Assembly (NCBI GenBank): GCA_951799445.1
Contig: OX637287.1
Location: 50,807,724-50,871,723, forward strand
Origin: Pseudisothecium myosuroides
Taxonomy: Eukaryota; Streptophyta; Bryopsida; Hypnales; Lembophyllaceae
Direction: 5' to 3'
Length of the DNA stretch: 64,000 nucleotides
Shown here in pieces: positions 48,003 through 63,970 of this stretch. The translations under genes and the position numbers were made by a program. Under the pieces are notes generated by a model that saw nothing but the letters and a program-made list of their open reading frames with translations, did not search any database and was not told the origin of the DNA. Each line of letters begins with the position of its first letter. The first letter of the stretch is position 1.

Positions 48003-48574
48003 CTCCCTCTGTCCCACTAAAAACCTCCAAAAAGTTTTCCCACATGGAATTAACTATATTTTTAGTCTTTTTGCCAGTGATACATGCATTCAAAAACCAG
48101 CAACCTATTCCTTAGATCTATGTAAAATCTCTAGCTTAGGCGCCATCATTTAGACACTTAAAATCCATGCAAAAAGTATCATATTTGAACATAATTTGTA
48201 AATGCCGCCAGCTTCGTCATTCTTGATGATTTAAAGGTTGGTGGCAACAATGGGATTCTAAGAACATCTATTCCAACCTAAATATCCGCAAGAAAAAAAC
48301 TTGATCCTCTTCATAAACAAATTTTCATAGCGTTGAAGTGGTCATTGAACCCATCATCAACACTATTGTCTGAGGAAGCACAATGAGTACAAGGTGCCTC
48401 ATGTGAGCAAGGCCAAGTTTTCTAAGAGAAAAGTACTCCTCGATCTCTTGACTTGCCCCCACAAGGTCATTCGACACAGCCAACGCTTACTCAACGGTCG
48501 AAATCATAAAATGGTGCTTTTTAATGGGAAAAGAATTGTACTTGATTTGGAGGTTTTTAGTGGGACAGAGGGAG
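48003..48574. mobile_element. Stowaway-like element (Tc1/mariner type)
   Basis: The left end CTCCCTCTGTCCCACTAAAA and the right end, reverse-complemented, are the same for about 28 bases (aaacctccaa also pairs). TA flanks each side. The 572-bp interior has no convincing transposase; a frame at 48394-48732 reads out through the right end and is probably chance. Confidence 0.8.
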
Positions 48575-48904
48575 TACTAGTAAGCTTGCCCATGGGCGAC
48601 GAAGATTCCGGCAAGCATCTCCCAGCACCCTTTGGAGAATGTTCGATTGCTTGGCTTCTGGCCAGCGGCATTCTAAAAGTTAGTTCCATCCACTTCATTT
48701 GTGTCAAAAAAAACAAAAAAAACAAAAAATAAAGTTAACTTGTCATAAATCCCCTTTTGACTGGAGCTGAAGCCGCCCTTCAGTTCCTTGCATCCCAAGT
48801 TCATTCCCAACGTGGAGACCAAGACAAAGAGCCCAATGAATTCTGACACATCTGTCGCTCCTTGCATCAATCCAGATCAGTCCTATCACGAAGATGACCT
48901 CTAA

Positions 48905-49432
48905 GGCCCGGTTCAGACTATCGACCGGCCAAACAATGAACAGTGGCGCCGCAGCCGGTGTTTCGTCCTCCGGAATACCTTCTACGTCAAGAGGATGATA
49001 GCAGTGCCGGCCGGTTCATCAATGTGGTTTCACAGACTGTGGTTTCATCGACCGGCCAACCCTTAGGCTTCCAAATCCTTGCTACAGTCTCCAGCTATAC
49101 CTTCCTCAGCTTTCCCTTGGGCTCGCACCTTCCGGGATCCTTTCAATGACTTTTAAATAGCAAAAGTGCTTTGCATGATGAACATTGGGACAATGCAGAG
49201 GAATGTTGCGTGCAAGTAGGAGCGCTTTGTCCACCGGACAAGTTTGGAGCCACTCCGCAGGCAAGACCCAAAATTCCTACATCTTGTCCGCTGAGGTGGC
49301 ACATTGGTTGGTGACGTGGTAGCTTATTGCAGTGGACAAACTACGACGTCTGAACGCAACACTGGACAAGGATGCAATTTCAGCCAATGAGCTTTGAAAT
49401 CTGTTTGTCCATCCTCTAGTCTGAACCGGGCC
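48905..49432. mobile_element. Tourist-like (PIF/Harbinger) MITE
   Basis: The ends GGCCCGGTTCAGACTA and TAGTCTGAACCGGGCC are perfect inverted repeats of 16 bp. TAA flanks both sides (48902-48904 and 49433-49435), the 3-bp duplication of the superfamily. The element is 528 bp and GC-richer than its surroundings. The ORF at 48943-49149 is not recognised. Confidence 0.85.
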
Positions 49433-49435
49433 TAA

Positions 49436-50956
49436 GGTAGGTATCCCAAAACCGCCACTAATTGCTACTGTGCCTAATTACTACTATTAGACTGTTCAAA
49501 TTCTTATATATTCTTATTGGCAAGGAAAAGGAAGTTCCAACGCACCAAAGAACACAACATTTGGATACTATATGCAAATGTTATGAAGGAACAAAGTTTG
49601 GTTCTAGAAGCGTTTCTTTCACAGAGGTACATAACTGATTTTGGAGATGTACACACCCTGAAGATGGCGCTTTAAGGTCAGTGACGCATTTGGGATGCCT
49701 ACCTTAGTATCAAATTCTCACTGGTATTTTCCTTCAACTTCAAATTTGCAAAGGATATGATTGCAAAGTTTCAAAGATATGCGGATTTTGGAACTAAACT
49801 CCAAATTTTATTACATCAGACAAACTTGGATGACAAAATAGGGACTGGCCGCCATGACTAATCCTAAAGCAATACCTGTTTCCGCCCTATTCAACCACTC
49901 CAAAGCCCCTCAATGGCCAACCCTTGTCAAAAAACATATATGTCCCCAGCAACTTGGGTATTAGCCTTGGCTTCAAAATTGCAACAGCTAAAATTTGGCA
50001 ATTTTATGAAAGCGGTGTCTACATATCTACCTTTTATTTTTGCACACTGGTTGGTTGCTGGTTCTACCAATTTTTTGTCGGTTTTTGGATCTTTCATTTT
50101 ACACTCCAATTGGTTATTTTTCAAAAGGCACAAGTTAATAATGAACTAACTAGCAACTCTTCTTGAACATTGATCAGCCATCCTATTTGTGTGACATACT
50201 AAGAATATACAATTCAAAATTTGGCATGATTGTGTACTATTATACATAGTGGCATAAATAAGTTCAATTGAATTTATATGCCTTAATTGAATAGAACATG
50301 CATGAGTTGATGGCATATTGATTGGTATATTTTTACATAATAACTAATCCTTGGTGGGCCCTTTAAGGTATGTACACACATGATCGTCACTAATTGAACA
50401 TAATAACTATTATATGACAAACTTTATTTTTAATTGGATTTCTGTGGATAAGTGAAAGGGGATTCACTAACAAATTTTACTGTATATTATTTGGACAACA
50501 TATGAATAATTATTATGCATTTTTAAGGTGTTGAACATAGGAGTACTAGTTTGGTATTTAGATGGTGTATATACCTCAAAACTAATATCTTCCATTAGAA
50601 AAAAATGAGCCCTAAAAGGAGCTACTTCCCTTTGAGAAGTTCTCCTCAATAGAACTCACAACCCCTTTGAGGGACAATAGCCACTGCTCATCATCAATGA
50701 TGAATAGTGGCCACAATAAAAATATTAAAAAATATTGAATTATAAAAAATATAAAAAATACTTTAAAATATTATTTATTTATTCCAGCCAGCGTTTCCTG
50801 TTGTTTGGGAACTCACAATCCCTTTAAAGGCTCATTTTTTTTCTAATGATTTTAGATAAGAATCTAGACACGATGGTTATAAATACTAAGGGGATAATTT
50901 TGGATGTATTCGCCTTAACTTCTAAATGATGGAAGCAACAATACCAAGACTACATT
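49436..50956. other. Gene-free stretch
   Basis: About 1.5 kb of AT-rich DNA with short overlapping ORFs in conflicting frames around 49913-50166 and no recognised family. Nothing else is supported. Confidence 0.45.
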
Positions 50957-50960
50957 TTAA

Positions 50961-51860
50961 TCCCTAAAGTCCCATGGTTCCCTTGGGGACAAAATGGATT
51001 TTGGGCAAGCTCCTATGGTCTCAATATTTGTCGTGATTTTATGGAATTTTTTGTGACAATAGAAAAACACATTAGTTTTCTAGAATTATAATTTTTATTC
51101 CAATTGGTGCATGAAAGCAAAAGTTATGGTACAAAAAGCCCTTTTTTTAGTTCGACGGGTAGAAAAAAACCCTCAAAAAGAATTATAATAAAAAATTTTG
51201 ATTTTTTTTCTTGTTGAGTATATTTTTATCTATATGGAAAGCTTTGATTCATTCCATTTAGACTTGTTATGACAAAGTAATGGACAATCTTGTTTTTTAG
51301 GCAATAAAAGCATTTTTTTGAAAAAATAACTTGTAGGATTTATTTTTGAACTCAAGTTTCACAAGGTTAAGGTCTTTTGCTAGAACAATTTGACCTTTGA
51401 GATTAGTGTATTTTAATTCCATCTTAGAACTATTAACAATTTAGTTTTTCCTTCAATCTTGAACCTACTTCTCTTAACAATTTTTTAATGAGTGAAAACT
51501 AAGTGTTGTTTTTTAGTTTTTTTTCCTTGACTCTCAACTCAATTCTTCATCATTTAAAATTAGAAATTTAAAATCATTTAGTTAGAGCAAAAGTTTTAAG
51601 TTAAAAAGGTTCAAAGCTAAAAAAAATGTAGTTGAGCAAGGTATCAAAACACTTATATCCTTCAGTTTAAATGCAAATATATTGCAATCTACACAATCAA
51701 AGTTTTTGAAATTTCTTCCACACATTTTGACACTAGTATAGTACAAGATCCTAAGGTTAGATTTGCGAAAAAACATTTCTAAATTTTTTTTTGCTCTTTG
51801 ATATAGAAATGGCAGTTTTAAGTGGCTTTTAATGGGAAAAAGGCTTTGAGACTTTAGGGG
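50961..51860. mobile_element. TTAA-type MITE, family II, 900-bp copy
   Basis: The left end TCCCTAAAGTCCCATGG pairs with the right end, whose reverse complement is CCCCTAAAGTCTCAAAGCC. TTAA flanks both sides (50957-50960 and 51861-51864). Its right part matches 54300-54480 and its left part matches the NEDD1 spacer near 15855-16010. No protein is encoded. Confidence 0.65.
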
Positions 51861-51864
51861 TTAA

Positions 51865-54216
51865 AAAATCACAATAAATAATTGTAACTCCTCCAAAATG
51901 TTTATAAGGTAGAAGTATCCATTATTCTATTACCATCTAGCACTCCATTCCATTCTCATATATTGGTGGCATACATTTTAAAGTATAAATATATACAAGC
52001 AATATATTATGAAATAATTGTTAAAAATGAATAGAAATAGATGTGTCTATGTAATCCTTGATTCATTCAAAACGAACCATTTGATGTGTCATACTATTTT
52101 TACTTCAAACTTCCTCATTAAATTCTAATTAGATAGAATGCATTCATCATATATTTAGTGAATGGTTGAATAATAGGTTTTAATTAAAATAGATCTAATA
52201 TATATGTTCCATCTAGATTTGTTAATAAAATGTAAATATAATGAATATGAGTCTAGCATTGAGATACACTTGTAATTTGTACTTTGAAAATTCATAGTTT
52301 ATTCATTGAGTGTCAAAGGATATAAAAACAAAGTAAATATAGAATCCTTTTAGTTTCAAATTGACAATAAAATCTAATAAAAATCAAGACAACGCTCACT
52401 ATTCAAGATAAAGCATAAACCAATAAGATCTAATAATTGGAACAACACTAGCATACTTATTCAAACAATTTTAGAAGTAGTGACAAAATTAATCCAACAC
52501 TTTTTATTATGTGCTCAAATATCAAAACAAGCTTTCAATCCCTAGTTGTAAGAAAAACGTTGATGTTGAGCGTTTGAGGCATAACCAAATATGAGTTTGA
52601 TAAGATATAAAATCTCTATTTTTTGTTAGATCATTTTTTCCTTAACATTTTATATGAATTGATTTAGAACCTTACACAAAAATTATAAACTATCAAGTAA
52701 TGAAGCTAATTACATTGTTGACAAATAGGCAAAAACTCTACTTTTTTAATATACTTTGATGTTTTTCATTCATTTCATATAGCCCTTGCAATGAACTCTT
52801 AGTCATCCATCCATGAGATATTGGCTATCTTAGGTTTTATGATTTGTTCCAAGTTTTAGATCTAAAATCTACTTTATAGACATTAGCCTAAGAGTCATTG
52901 AAAGTTTGTCCTCTGCATAGGACAAAAAAATAAAAATAAAAATAAAAGTAGGATGTATGCTCAAAGTATAATTTTAAAGTAAAAAATAAATATTAATTCT
53001 AGGCAAAATTAAAAACAAAAATAATTTTATAAAAATGAAATAATAATTAGATAATTGCAAAAATAAAATAAATTCTATAAAATAAGCAATGAAATAAGTA
53101 AAAAGATTATAAGTTTATAAATTATATAAAAATTATATAAAAATAAAAATAATAATTTTTTTTAAAAAATGAATGATTCATCAGGAAAAGTCTTAGTGAT
53201 CACAAGCAAGTGTAAAAAATTGATCTACCTCCATCATAAGATGGATTTTAAAAAAAAAATGAATCAATCACAAAATACTTTATTTTCATTCAAATGAGCA
53301 AATTTTTTGAAGTTGGAACCCCTAGATTCTCCTTGCCTTGTATGAAAGAATGTTTTTTTTATGTACAATTTTTTCCTAGTTGGCTACAACCAAAAGTGAC
53401 ATTGGCTATTTTTTGTGAAAGAATTTTTTTAAAGCCTATTACTATTTTTAAAGATTATTGCTGTTTTTTAAGACTAATAACCAATTTTTACCTTAATATC
53501 ACCTACACTAAATAGTGAAATTGGGTTGCCTTAACAATTAGGTTGCTTTCACCAGAGAAGTTACTTCATGATTCACTAAGGTAACTATACTTAAAATGGA
53601 CCACTCCTCAAAATTGACCCCTATTTTTGAAAGGAAAATGATTGGGGAGGAAACCAAAAATGGTGCACAGGAAAGCACATGTGTAAAAGCCCATTTCGAG
53701 TAGTGTGCAGTTCTATTACTAAAATTGTGGAGGTGGCAACCTTACAAGTGATCCATTTTGAATACACTTTTCGTTTATTTAACTTCTTTGCTTTGACATT
53801 TCTTCATGTGCATCAAATTGATTTTGGCATCACCTAGGTGCCACTTTTAACATCCTACACCTTGTATCTTTGAAAATTTGTAGCTAATTCACAATGCATC
53901 CAAAAATTATGGAACCACTTGCATTTTGATTTATGCTCCTTCTCCTATATACAAAAATTGTTGTTCATTTTGCTAGAGCATATTGATCATGCCACAGAGC
54001 TTACTACTATGCGATTTTAGGTGTAGGTACCTTACTTGTTTAGATGGAGGCACATGCCATTCTCTAAACCCGAGCCATGAACCAATGCACCCCCCCGGTG
54101 CAACACACATGGTTCTCACATCATTGCAACCTTCTATAGTAACTGCACATATTCATATAGTGTAGAATGTTGAGAAATTAATCTAGGGCCACCTGATTTC
54201 ACTATTTAGTGTAGTT
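51865..54216. other. AT-rich gene-free stretch
   Basis: About 2.35 kb, extremely AT-rich around 52930-53160 with repeated aaataaaaat-type words. No gene, clear transposon end or RNA was recognised. Confidence 0.5.
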
Positions 54217-54220
54217 TTAA

Positions 54221-54498
54221 CCCCTAAAGGACCGTTGTTCCTTTCGGGGACAAATGCTTTTTTGAGCAGTCCTGCAATGTGCTGAAAAACTTGTTTCTTT
54301 CACTTTAAACGCAGATATCTTGCAATCTGTGCGGTCAAAAATTCTGAAATTTTTTCCACACACTTTCATACTAGTCAGGTGTAAGATTCTATGGTTAGAT
54401 GTGAAAAAAACACAATTTCCAATTTTTTTTACTCTTTGCTAGATATGGCAGTTTTGAGTGTTTTTTGGCAGAAAAAAGGCCTTGGTCTTTTAGTAGAT
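54221..54498. mobile_element. TTAA-type MITE, family II, internally deleted and decayed copy
   Basis: The left end CCCCTAAAGGACCGTTG is preceded by TTAA (54217-54220). The interior (gcagatatcttgcaatct, tccacacactttcatactag, agatatggcagttttgag) matches the right part of the copy at 50961-51860. The right terminus has lost its repeat and TTAA. Confidence 0.58.
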
Positions 54499-54679
54499 GT
54501 CACCAAATATCACCCCAAGTATCACACGAGTATTGAGCAAATAGCTACAGTAGCTACTTCTCCAAAATAATAATAATAAAAACCGATTTAAAAAATCACT
54601 GGCATGAGCAATACCGGTAAGATTCCCCTGAGACCCGGGTCTTCATGGAATATAATTTGAAGATACAATAGAATTCTAA

Positions 54680-55232
54680 ATTTAAACACAACTCTTTTCA
54701 GAAGTAAAAGGAAATGAAACCTCCAGAGCCCATCCTGGCCATCCAAAATCCGAGAAAAACGTTCATCCATCCATGCACGGCCACGGTCACAGGGGTTTCT
54801 ACCTTTTTCATGTGCCAAGGGTGCAGGGCAACTCAGCCAAGTCCCCACAGCCAGCGCCAACAGCCCATGTGGCCCGCCTCTTCCCAACGCACAATGGGCG
54901 TGAACGACATTCATCCAATTATCCACCACATCCATCCGCACGTCGCACCACATTCATCCACTATCCCCTCTACATTCATCCTTCCTCTCCCGTCTTCTCT
55001 CCCGTCCGGAGAATCGCCCTATAAGTGTTAATCCACGCTCAGTCTCCTCTAGAACCGCAACACTGCCGGAGCTTCGTTTAGCTTCGTATTTCGGGAGCTT
55101 TGTCTCGCTTGGTTTCGCTTCTACTAGAGTTTTTTCCTTCTGAATCGTGACGGTTTTTTGCGAGTTTTTGCTGCGTTTTGGATATCTGCCGAGGATTAAC
55201 CTGTTTGGCGGGTTCATTCTCAATCGTGAAAC
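54680..55232 (+). promoter_or_regulatory. Enolase promoter and 5' leader region
   Basis: This is the region between the MITE and the enolase start codon, duplicated upstream of the ABC1 kinase gene. It is rich in pyrimidine runs and ccatcc / catcca repeats. A TATA-like CCTATAAGTG lies at 55018-55027, about 210 bases before the ATG, and is absent from the duplicate. The ORFs crossing it have no family. Confidence 0.5.
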
Positions 55233-58571
<3,339 letters not shown>

Positions 58572-59453
58572 GCACCTCTGGTTTTCGAGCCCTTATAGTT
58601 TTCGGAGAATAACTTATATGTCTGTCAGATTGTGCTCCTGATGCTACTTTACGCACAGAGCACTCATATCCGGCCGACTTTCGAAGAGTTTATCAATAAT
58701 TTTCACAATATCTTGCGGGAGTGTGGCTATGACTTGGTGCCGGTGCTGTGAAAACTTCTGAGTTACCTTATTTGTAATTTGCTTCTTTGTATTGAGGTTT
58801 TATTATGACATGGATGGTGAGTTGCGGGTAGGCAGCATGCGAACTTTGCACTGTAGACAGGAAGCTTTTTTCACTCCGTATCAAGATTTTGAAACTCGAA
58901 TTGAATCAAAAGTTTTACTGCTTTTGATGAAAGCAGCTGGGTACATCGATCGTCTGCTCCTTTTTGCACTGATTTGCAGCTGTGTTACTTCCAAGTTTCC
59001 GATGGCACTTGTGTATTTCTTTGTGCCTACTGTTTCATTTTGGGGTATCGTCAATTCTCTGCCTACCTCGCTATCTCTCGACTGTGCTATATCTTATGGC
59101 AATTAACTTGATGAATATTAAGATGAGGCTTGCCGCAGAATTTTGTTGGAAATCCTCCAATTCCACTTGGCCACGGGAAAGTTTAGGGCCCAAAACCACG
59201 TTATTAATCAATAGACGCGACGCAAACCAGGAGTTTAAGACATAAGTGAACTTTCAGAAATGAGGTCGACGCTTGCCACTTGAATCTTTCGTCAATAATA
59301 TACACTCCTCCAGATACAAAATATGGAAAAGCAAATCTCTTTCAAATGCATCAGAATGAACAACAGCAGCAGAGCAGAAACGTCACATTCCAGTACTAAG
59401 TCTAGAAAATACTGTAATTGTCTAGATAGCAACTTTGACAATTTAAATTGTGC
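58572..59453. other. Convergent 3' flanks of enolase and fibrillin genes
   Basis: About 880 bases between two convergent genes. The enolase 3' UTR probably covers the first few hundred bases. Frames at 58792-59245 read through 3' flank and match no family. Confidence 0.55.
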
Positions 59454-61351
59454 TCATGTGCGTCGCCTGAAGATAAAGAGAGACCCTCTGGAGCCCCTCC
59501 CAATCCTAACAACTTCATCAAGGTATATAGTGGCTAATTTTACACTGCTGTTGCCTCCATATTGCATTTTCAGTGGTCCTAACTCCACATGCGGAGATTC
59601 AAACACAACTTCCACCCACTTCTTGTCCAAGGGTGTCAATTTTCCTGCAGATGCAATGGCCACTGTGAGCAGCAGTCCATGTATGGACCCATTGAATTCT
59701 GTAGTATTTGCAATGTCACTGTGACACAAGTGTTAGTCTACACACAACAGACTTCTTTGATATCACCTTCTCTAATATTAAATCCTCTGTTCTCTCACCA
59801 AACCCTAAGAAGCAGACGCACCCAGTTCAAAACTCACTTTGCACTGTCTATATCATCTCACAATAAAAGTTACATACAAATGCACGTGACAACAACGAGA
59901 TCAATAAGTGTGAAAAGCATTCTAAACCGCCTTCCTTACTCCAAGCACTTATTAATGTCAATTTTACGCAATTGAGTGTCACAATGTTACAGAAATCCAT
60001 GGATAACCCACATGCAGTGATTTTTTAGGGTCTAGGCTGTGATAATTAAAGAGGTTTCGGTGCACATGAATCCACATTCTCTAGACAGTAGACATCCACA
60101 CACTAAGGGGTGCCAAGAGTTGGACAACAGAACAAGGCGATTCCAAATAGCATTCCAAGACTCTAAAAAGAGGCCCCGTACTGTAGAGAATGAAGAATCA
60201 CAATGTGACATATTTCATGTCAAAACCTGCATATTGAAAAACCAGAATTGCAAGGTCTGACCAGATTTCAGTGCACTTGCATGTAGCAAATGTAATGAGC
60301 GTTTTATGAAGCGGAGGAAATTGTATACGAGAGAGAATGGGAAAGGAGGAGGACCTTGTAATGTCACTTGGCCGTCCAGAATGCCGAAGGCAGCGAAGGC
60401 CACCTTGTTGGTGACCACGTCCGGGGCATAGACGCCCTGCACCATTTCTCGCGTCTTCAGCAACGCACGACCCAGCATGCTGCGGTAGTACCCGCCGGGT
60501 GCAGTCGGATTAGTACTATACGCCACATCCCAATCTGGCTCCACAATTCAAAACTTTTTTCTCATCAAATGTGTGCAAGACGCCCGAAACATCTACATTT
60601 CAAGTTCTAATTCAAGCACAGATAGCAGAGTCAATTAAAACTAGTGCTTAACAGTCACCATAGCGAAGCTCATGCGAGAAAATCTGGTAAATAAACTGCT
60701 GCTCGCAATGAGGGAGCAGGCGGTGAGAATTTAGGGTTTGCGGTACAGCTAGAGAGGAGGACATTCTATTACCTCCAAACAACAAAGGGCTAGAAAGAGG
60801 CTCCGGGATGCACAGGCTCTCCAACTTGCCCACAATTTCTTCAATCGCAAGCTTCTCTGGCTCGCCAATTTGCGTTCCACGGTCGGTGTCTTCGACCTGC
60901 AATTTCATTCTTCTGCCACCGTTAGTAGGGATATCCTCATTATTCCTGCACACCACATTCAATCTTTGCCTAGAAAAAACTTTACAAGATTTGACTCTCG
61001 GAACTGTACCTACTGTTGTTGATTTCTAAGCCATTGAGAATTGCGCAAAAGAGGTCAGAGAGAGGAGCATACTAAAGCGAGAAGGGTGTCAACGAGAACA
61101 GAAGGAGGTGCATTGACATCCACTGCTACTCCTGCTTTCATTGCAGCAAATGTTCTCGATTTTTGAACTCTGGCGCTTCCGACTCTCAGCTTAGCCTTGC
61201 CCCAGTCCTTGGAATTTCCCGAGAACATCTTCACTGCCGTGAATGCACAAAATTGCTGAACTCCACCTCCAGCAAAGAACGGGCGAGAAGAAGGCCCGGC
61301 ATTCAAACCACAGTCCATGGAGAATCTCGAAATGGCCACAGAAACTGCCAT
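59454..61351 (-). CDS. Plastid-lipid-associated protein / fibrillin (FBN6-like)
   Basis: Four exons on the minus strand: 61351-61073, 60896-60773, 60534-60355 and 59644-59454, with phases closing to 257 residues. The N-terminus (MAVSVAISRF, then a Ser/Ala/Arg-rich stretch without acidic residues to about residue 70) looks like a chloroplast transit peptide. The mature part has the PAP/fibrillin pattern: LESLCIPEPL, GDWDVAYSTNPTAPGGYYRS, KTREMVQGVYAPDVVTNKVA, GQVTLQGKL, WVEVVFESPHVELG, and the family ending LDEVVRIGRGSRGSLFIFRR. Fibrillins associate with plastoglobules and thylakoids and influence lipid and quinone handling. Assignment to subgroup 6 rests on memory of the GYYRS and SRGSLFIF patterns and is less certain than the family. 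It is divergent from the METTL23-like gene, with about 300 bases between start codons. Confidence 0.82.
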
Positions 61352-61556
61352 GACCACTCCGTTTTCTCAAACCTTGGATTCTCCTTCTGCAACTCTCACG
61401 TCAAATCTCTCACGTCAACAATCACACGCCACATCTCTCGTCAGAAATACAAGTCCCAGTCCTCAAGGGCAGGAAATCTAGAGTTTACGAACATTTTGAG
61501 TCCTTCATCTAGGTTCAAGATGGGCCTTTTTTCCGAAACAGAGCTGCGTCTTGGTT

Positions 61557-61566
61557 TTAGGGTTTA
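61557..61566 (+). promoter_or_regulatory. Telo-box-like motif in the divergent FBN/METTL23 promoter
   Basis: TTAGGGTTTA lies in the 302-base interval between the two start codons, about 90 bases before the METTL23-like ATG. It is a candidate shared element of a bidirectional promoter. Confidence 0.4.
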
Positions 61567-61653
61567 GTGGGGGGTTCTTTAGTTGATCTCCCCGCACGAT
61601 TCCTTTGCAAAACTCGAGTCTATTGTTTTGTTTTTTGCAACGAGATAGTGGCT

Positions 61654-63970
61654 ATGGCGGAGGAAACGAAGAAACGGGAAAGAGAAGAGGATGGGCTTCT
61701 GATGACGACTGTCTCTCACCACCATTTCCAACATGCTGGAAATTCAGAGCTCTTGACCATTTCTTGTTCCGAGGTAAGCATGCTTCCATTAATCTAATTT
61801 ATTCTGCGATTGAATTGTGAGTAGGAAACAATGCTTTCTCGTCTTTTTGCTATGGGCCGTGAATTCTGGTTGTGGTCTTTGGAGGTGCAAGAGATTTGTG
61901 TTTTGCAATGAATTTGTCTGATATTTCCGATTCTGAATTGTCTGATGATTGCAGGTAATGCAAGAGGAGTATGGGCTGTATGTGTGGCCATGCAGCATTG
62001 TGTTGGCCGAATACATTTGGCAACATCGTCTCCGATTTGCTGGCGCTAGGGTTGTTGAGGTAAGTCTCAGAGCGCTTTTGTTCCACATGTTCAAGAGATG
62101 GTAGGTACATTGTTCAATTTCACCCTCACTTTCATGTTTCAACTTTCATACCTCATGTTGTGCAACTTCAATCTCACTTTGATTAAACATTTGAACATGT
62201 AGAGACGCAATTAGTCTACACAATTGAATCATCAAATACACTCATTTTTCAATTTTAGGGGGTGCAAGTAGAAACGCAAGGTCCAAACTGATGTTCATCT
62301 TCCAACTTCCGAATCTCTCGTTGTTGTGAGCACCTCCAACGGTTGATTTGATTGGAAGTTTGAAGTTGTAGAAGTGCAATTTGTCTAGTAGGGTAGGGTC
62401 ATTTAATGTTTTTGGTCTTTTCATTTTCAGCTTAGGGTAATGCAGTTGGGTGCAGGTACTGCCCTGCCTGGCATGCTAGCTGTAAAAGTGGGAGCTTCAG
62501 TTGTGTTAACGGATCGGGAAGATCAACCCCAGGTATAGAGACATTTTCCAGTTGCAACTTGTAATCGTCATCACACTCTAGAGCAGTTCGATCGCCCGCC
62601 TTTGCACTGTAGCTGCACTCTGGTTAGCAGTAACTCCATCTTCCTATAATAGTTGGCTGAATACCAATGCTTCATTCTTGAACTCAATATTTGAGAGGAT
62701 CTGTGCCAGATGACAGAGCATTTGAGCATCTTGGGGCGAGTGTGTTTGCAAGACTTTCAAGAACATTTGAAAGTTGTTAAAGAACGAGATCGCTAAAACT
62801 GATTTATATCCTATTAGAGATGCCACAAAATCAGTGTCACCTGCAAAATTAGTGTCCCTCATAAAAAATTGTGGACATTAGTACGATTAAATATTTCAAC
62901 CTGCACTCGTTAAAATAATGCGACTTTGGTGAAATAGAGTCACACGCACTAAAATGATAAATCAGTGTTTGTACTTGACTTCCAGATGATAATTGACTGA
63001 CGTAAAATTGTCTTGTGGTTAATCTCATGATTGAGGTGTTCAGCGTGTTTGTACTTTTATTTTTAGGTTTTCGAGAATATGCAAAAGACCTGCGATTTGA
63101 ATCAAGTTAGCTGTGAGGTACGCCAGCTTACTCTGTTTCAATTTGAGCCTTCGTCACCATTCCAAGATGCTGACCTTCAGAGGAAGATTGCAACCAGCAT
63201 TGTCTCTCATGGAAAGAAATCATATGAAACTTATTTGGTCGGGTCTTGAGATCTTCCAGTTTTCTGAACTTCGATTATTCAATGAAAGCCTAGTCAGTGA
63301 TGCGGTTTGAACCGTAACATTCTTCAGAAGCTGCCTAAGCACCCTTGGAATCCAAGTTCTTTTTGTGCACGATCCTGAGCTCATGTTATGTTTGCAAAGG
63401 CAGGAGTAGCTCACATTAAAATTATTTATTTCCTTTCGTCCAGTCCTTGGCTATGTGGGATCATGTGACAGTGATTGTATGCTTGGCTATGGAATAAACT
63501 GCTTTAAAAGTATGACAATTTTTCAATACTTCAGTGGTCCGTATTCTATTGTGTTACAAAGGGTGCGAACGGTGTACTACTGTAGAATGTTATGTGTCCT
63601 AGTTGTCCTGCTATGTAACTGATATGTTCAAGCTGATTGTGCTGTGATCTCAGATGCAAGGGTTAACTTGGGGCCAGTGGAATGAGAAATCTTTCGCTCT
63701 ACGACACCCTGCTCAGATTGTTTTGGGTGCAGACGTTCTTTATGCCAGTAAAGGTGCGAATTTCTCCTCAGTTTTGATATTTTTCGCATTGCATCTCGTG
63801 AACTTTTCCTTCGTGCTTTTAGTAGCGTTCAAGCTAAATATTGAGGTTCAGCTATTTATTATGCCTTCACACTCCGGGTTTGCAGAGTTTGATGACTTAC
63901 TTGCTACTGTCAAGTTCTTGTTACAAGGAATGCCAGATTCTGTTTTCATCACCACATACCAACCTCGCAG
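61654..63970 (+). CDS. METTL23: METTL23-like protein methyltransferase (5' part; continues past the window)
   Basis: Six exons lie inside the window: 61654-61773, 61955-62059, 62446-62532, 63067-63117, 63654-63753 and 63886-63970. The last ends at CGCAG|GTTTGA with two bases of a split codon, so at least one more exon lies beyond the end. About 182 residues are present. The SAM-binding motif I VVELGAGTALPG is at about residues 73-84. LTDRED follows at the end of strand 2, and then CDLNQ, GLTWGQW and ILGADVLY-like VLGADVLY, all diagnostic of the METTL21/METTL23 family (class I seven-beta-strand enzymes). The N-terminal GLYVWPCSIVLAEYIWQ is the METTL23 pattern. The animal protein is reported to methylate histone arginine; the plant substrate is unknown. 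Confidence 0.85.

Noticed and set aside
48394..48732. 112-codon ORF as a mariner transposase remnant in the Stowaway-like element
   Set aside because: It runs through the element's right terminal repeat into flanking poly-A-rich DNA, and no DDD catalytic pattern is visible.
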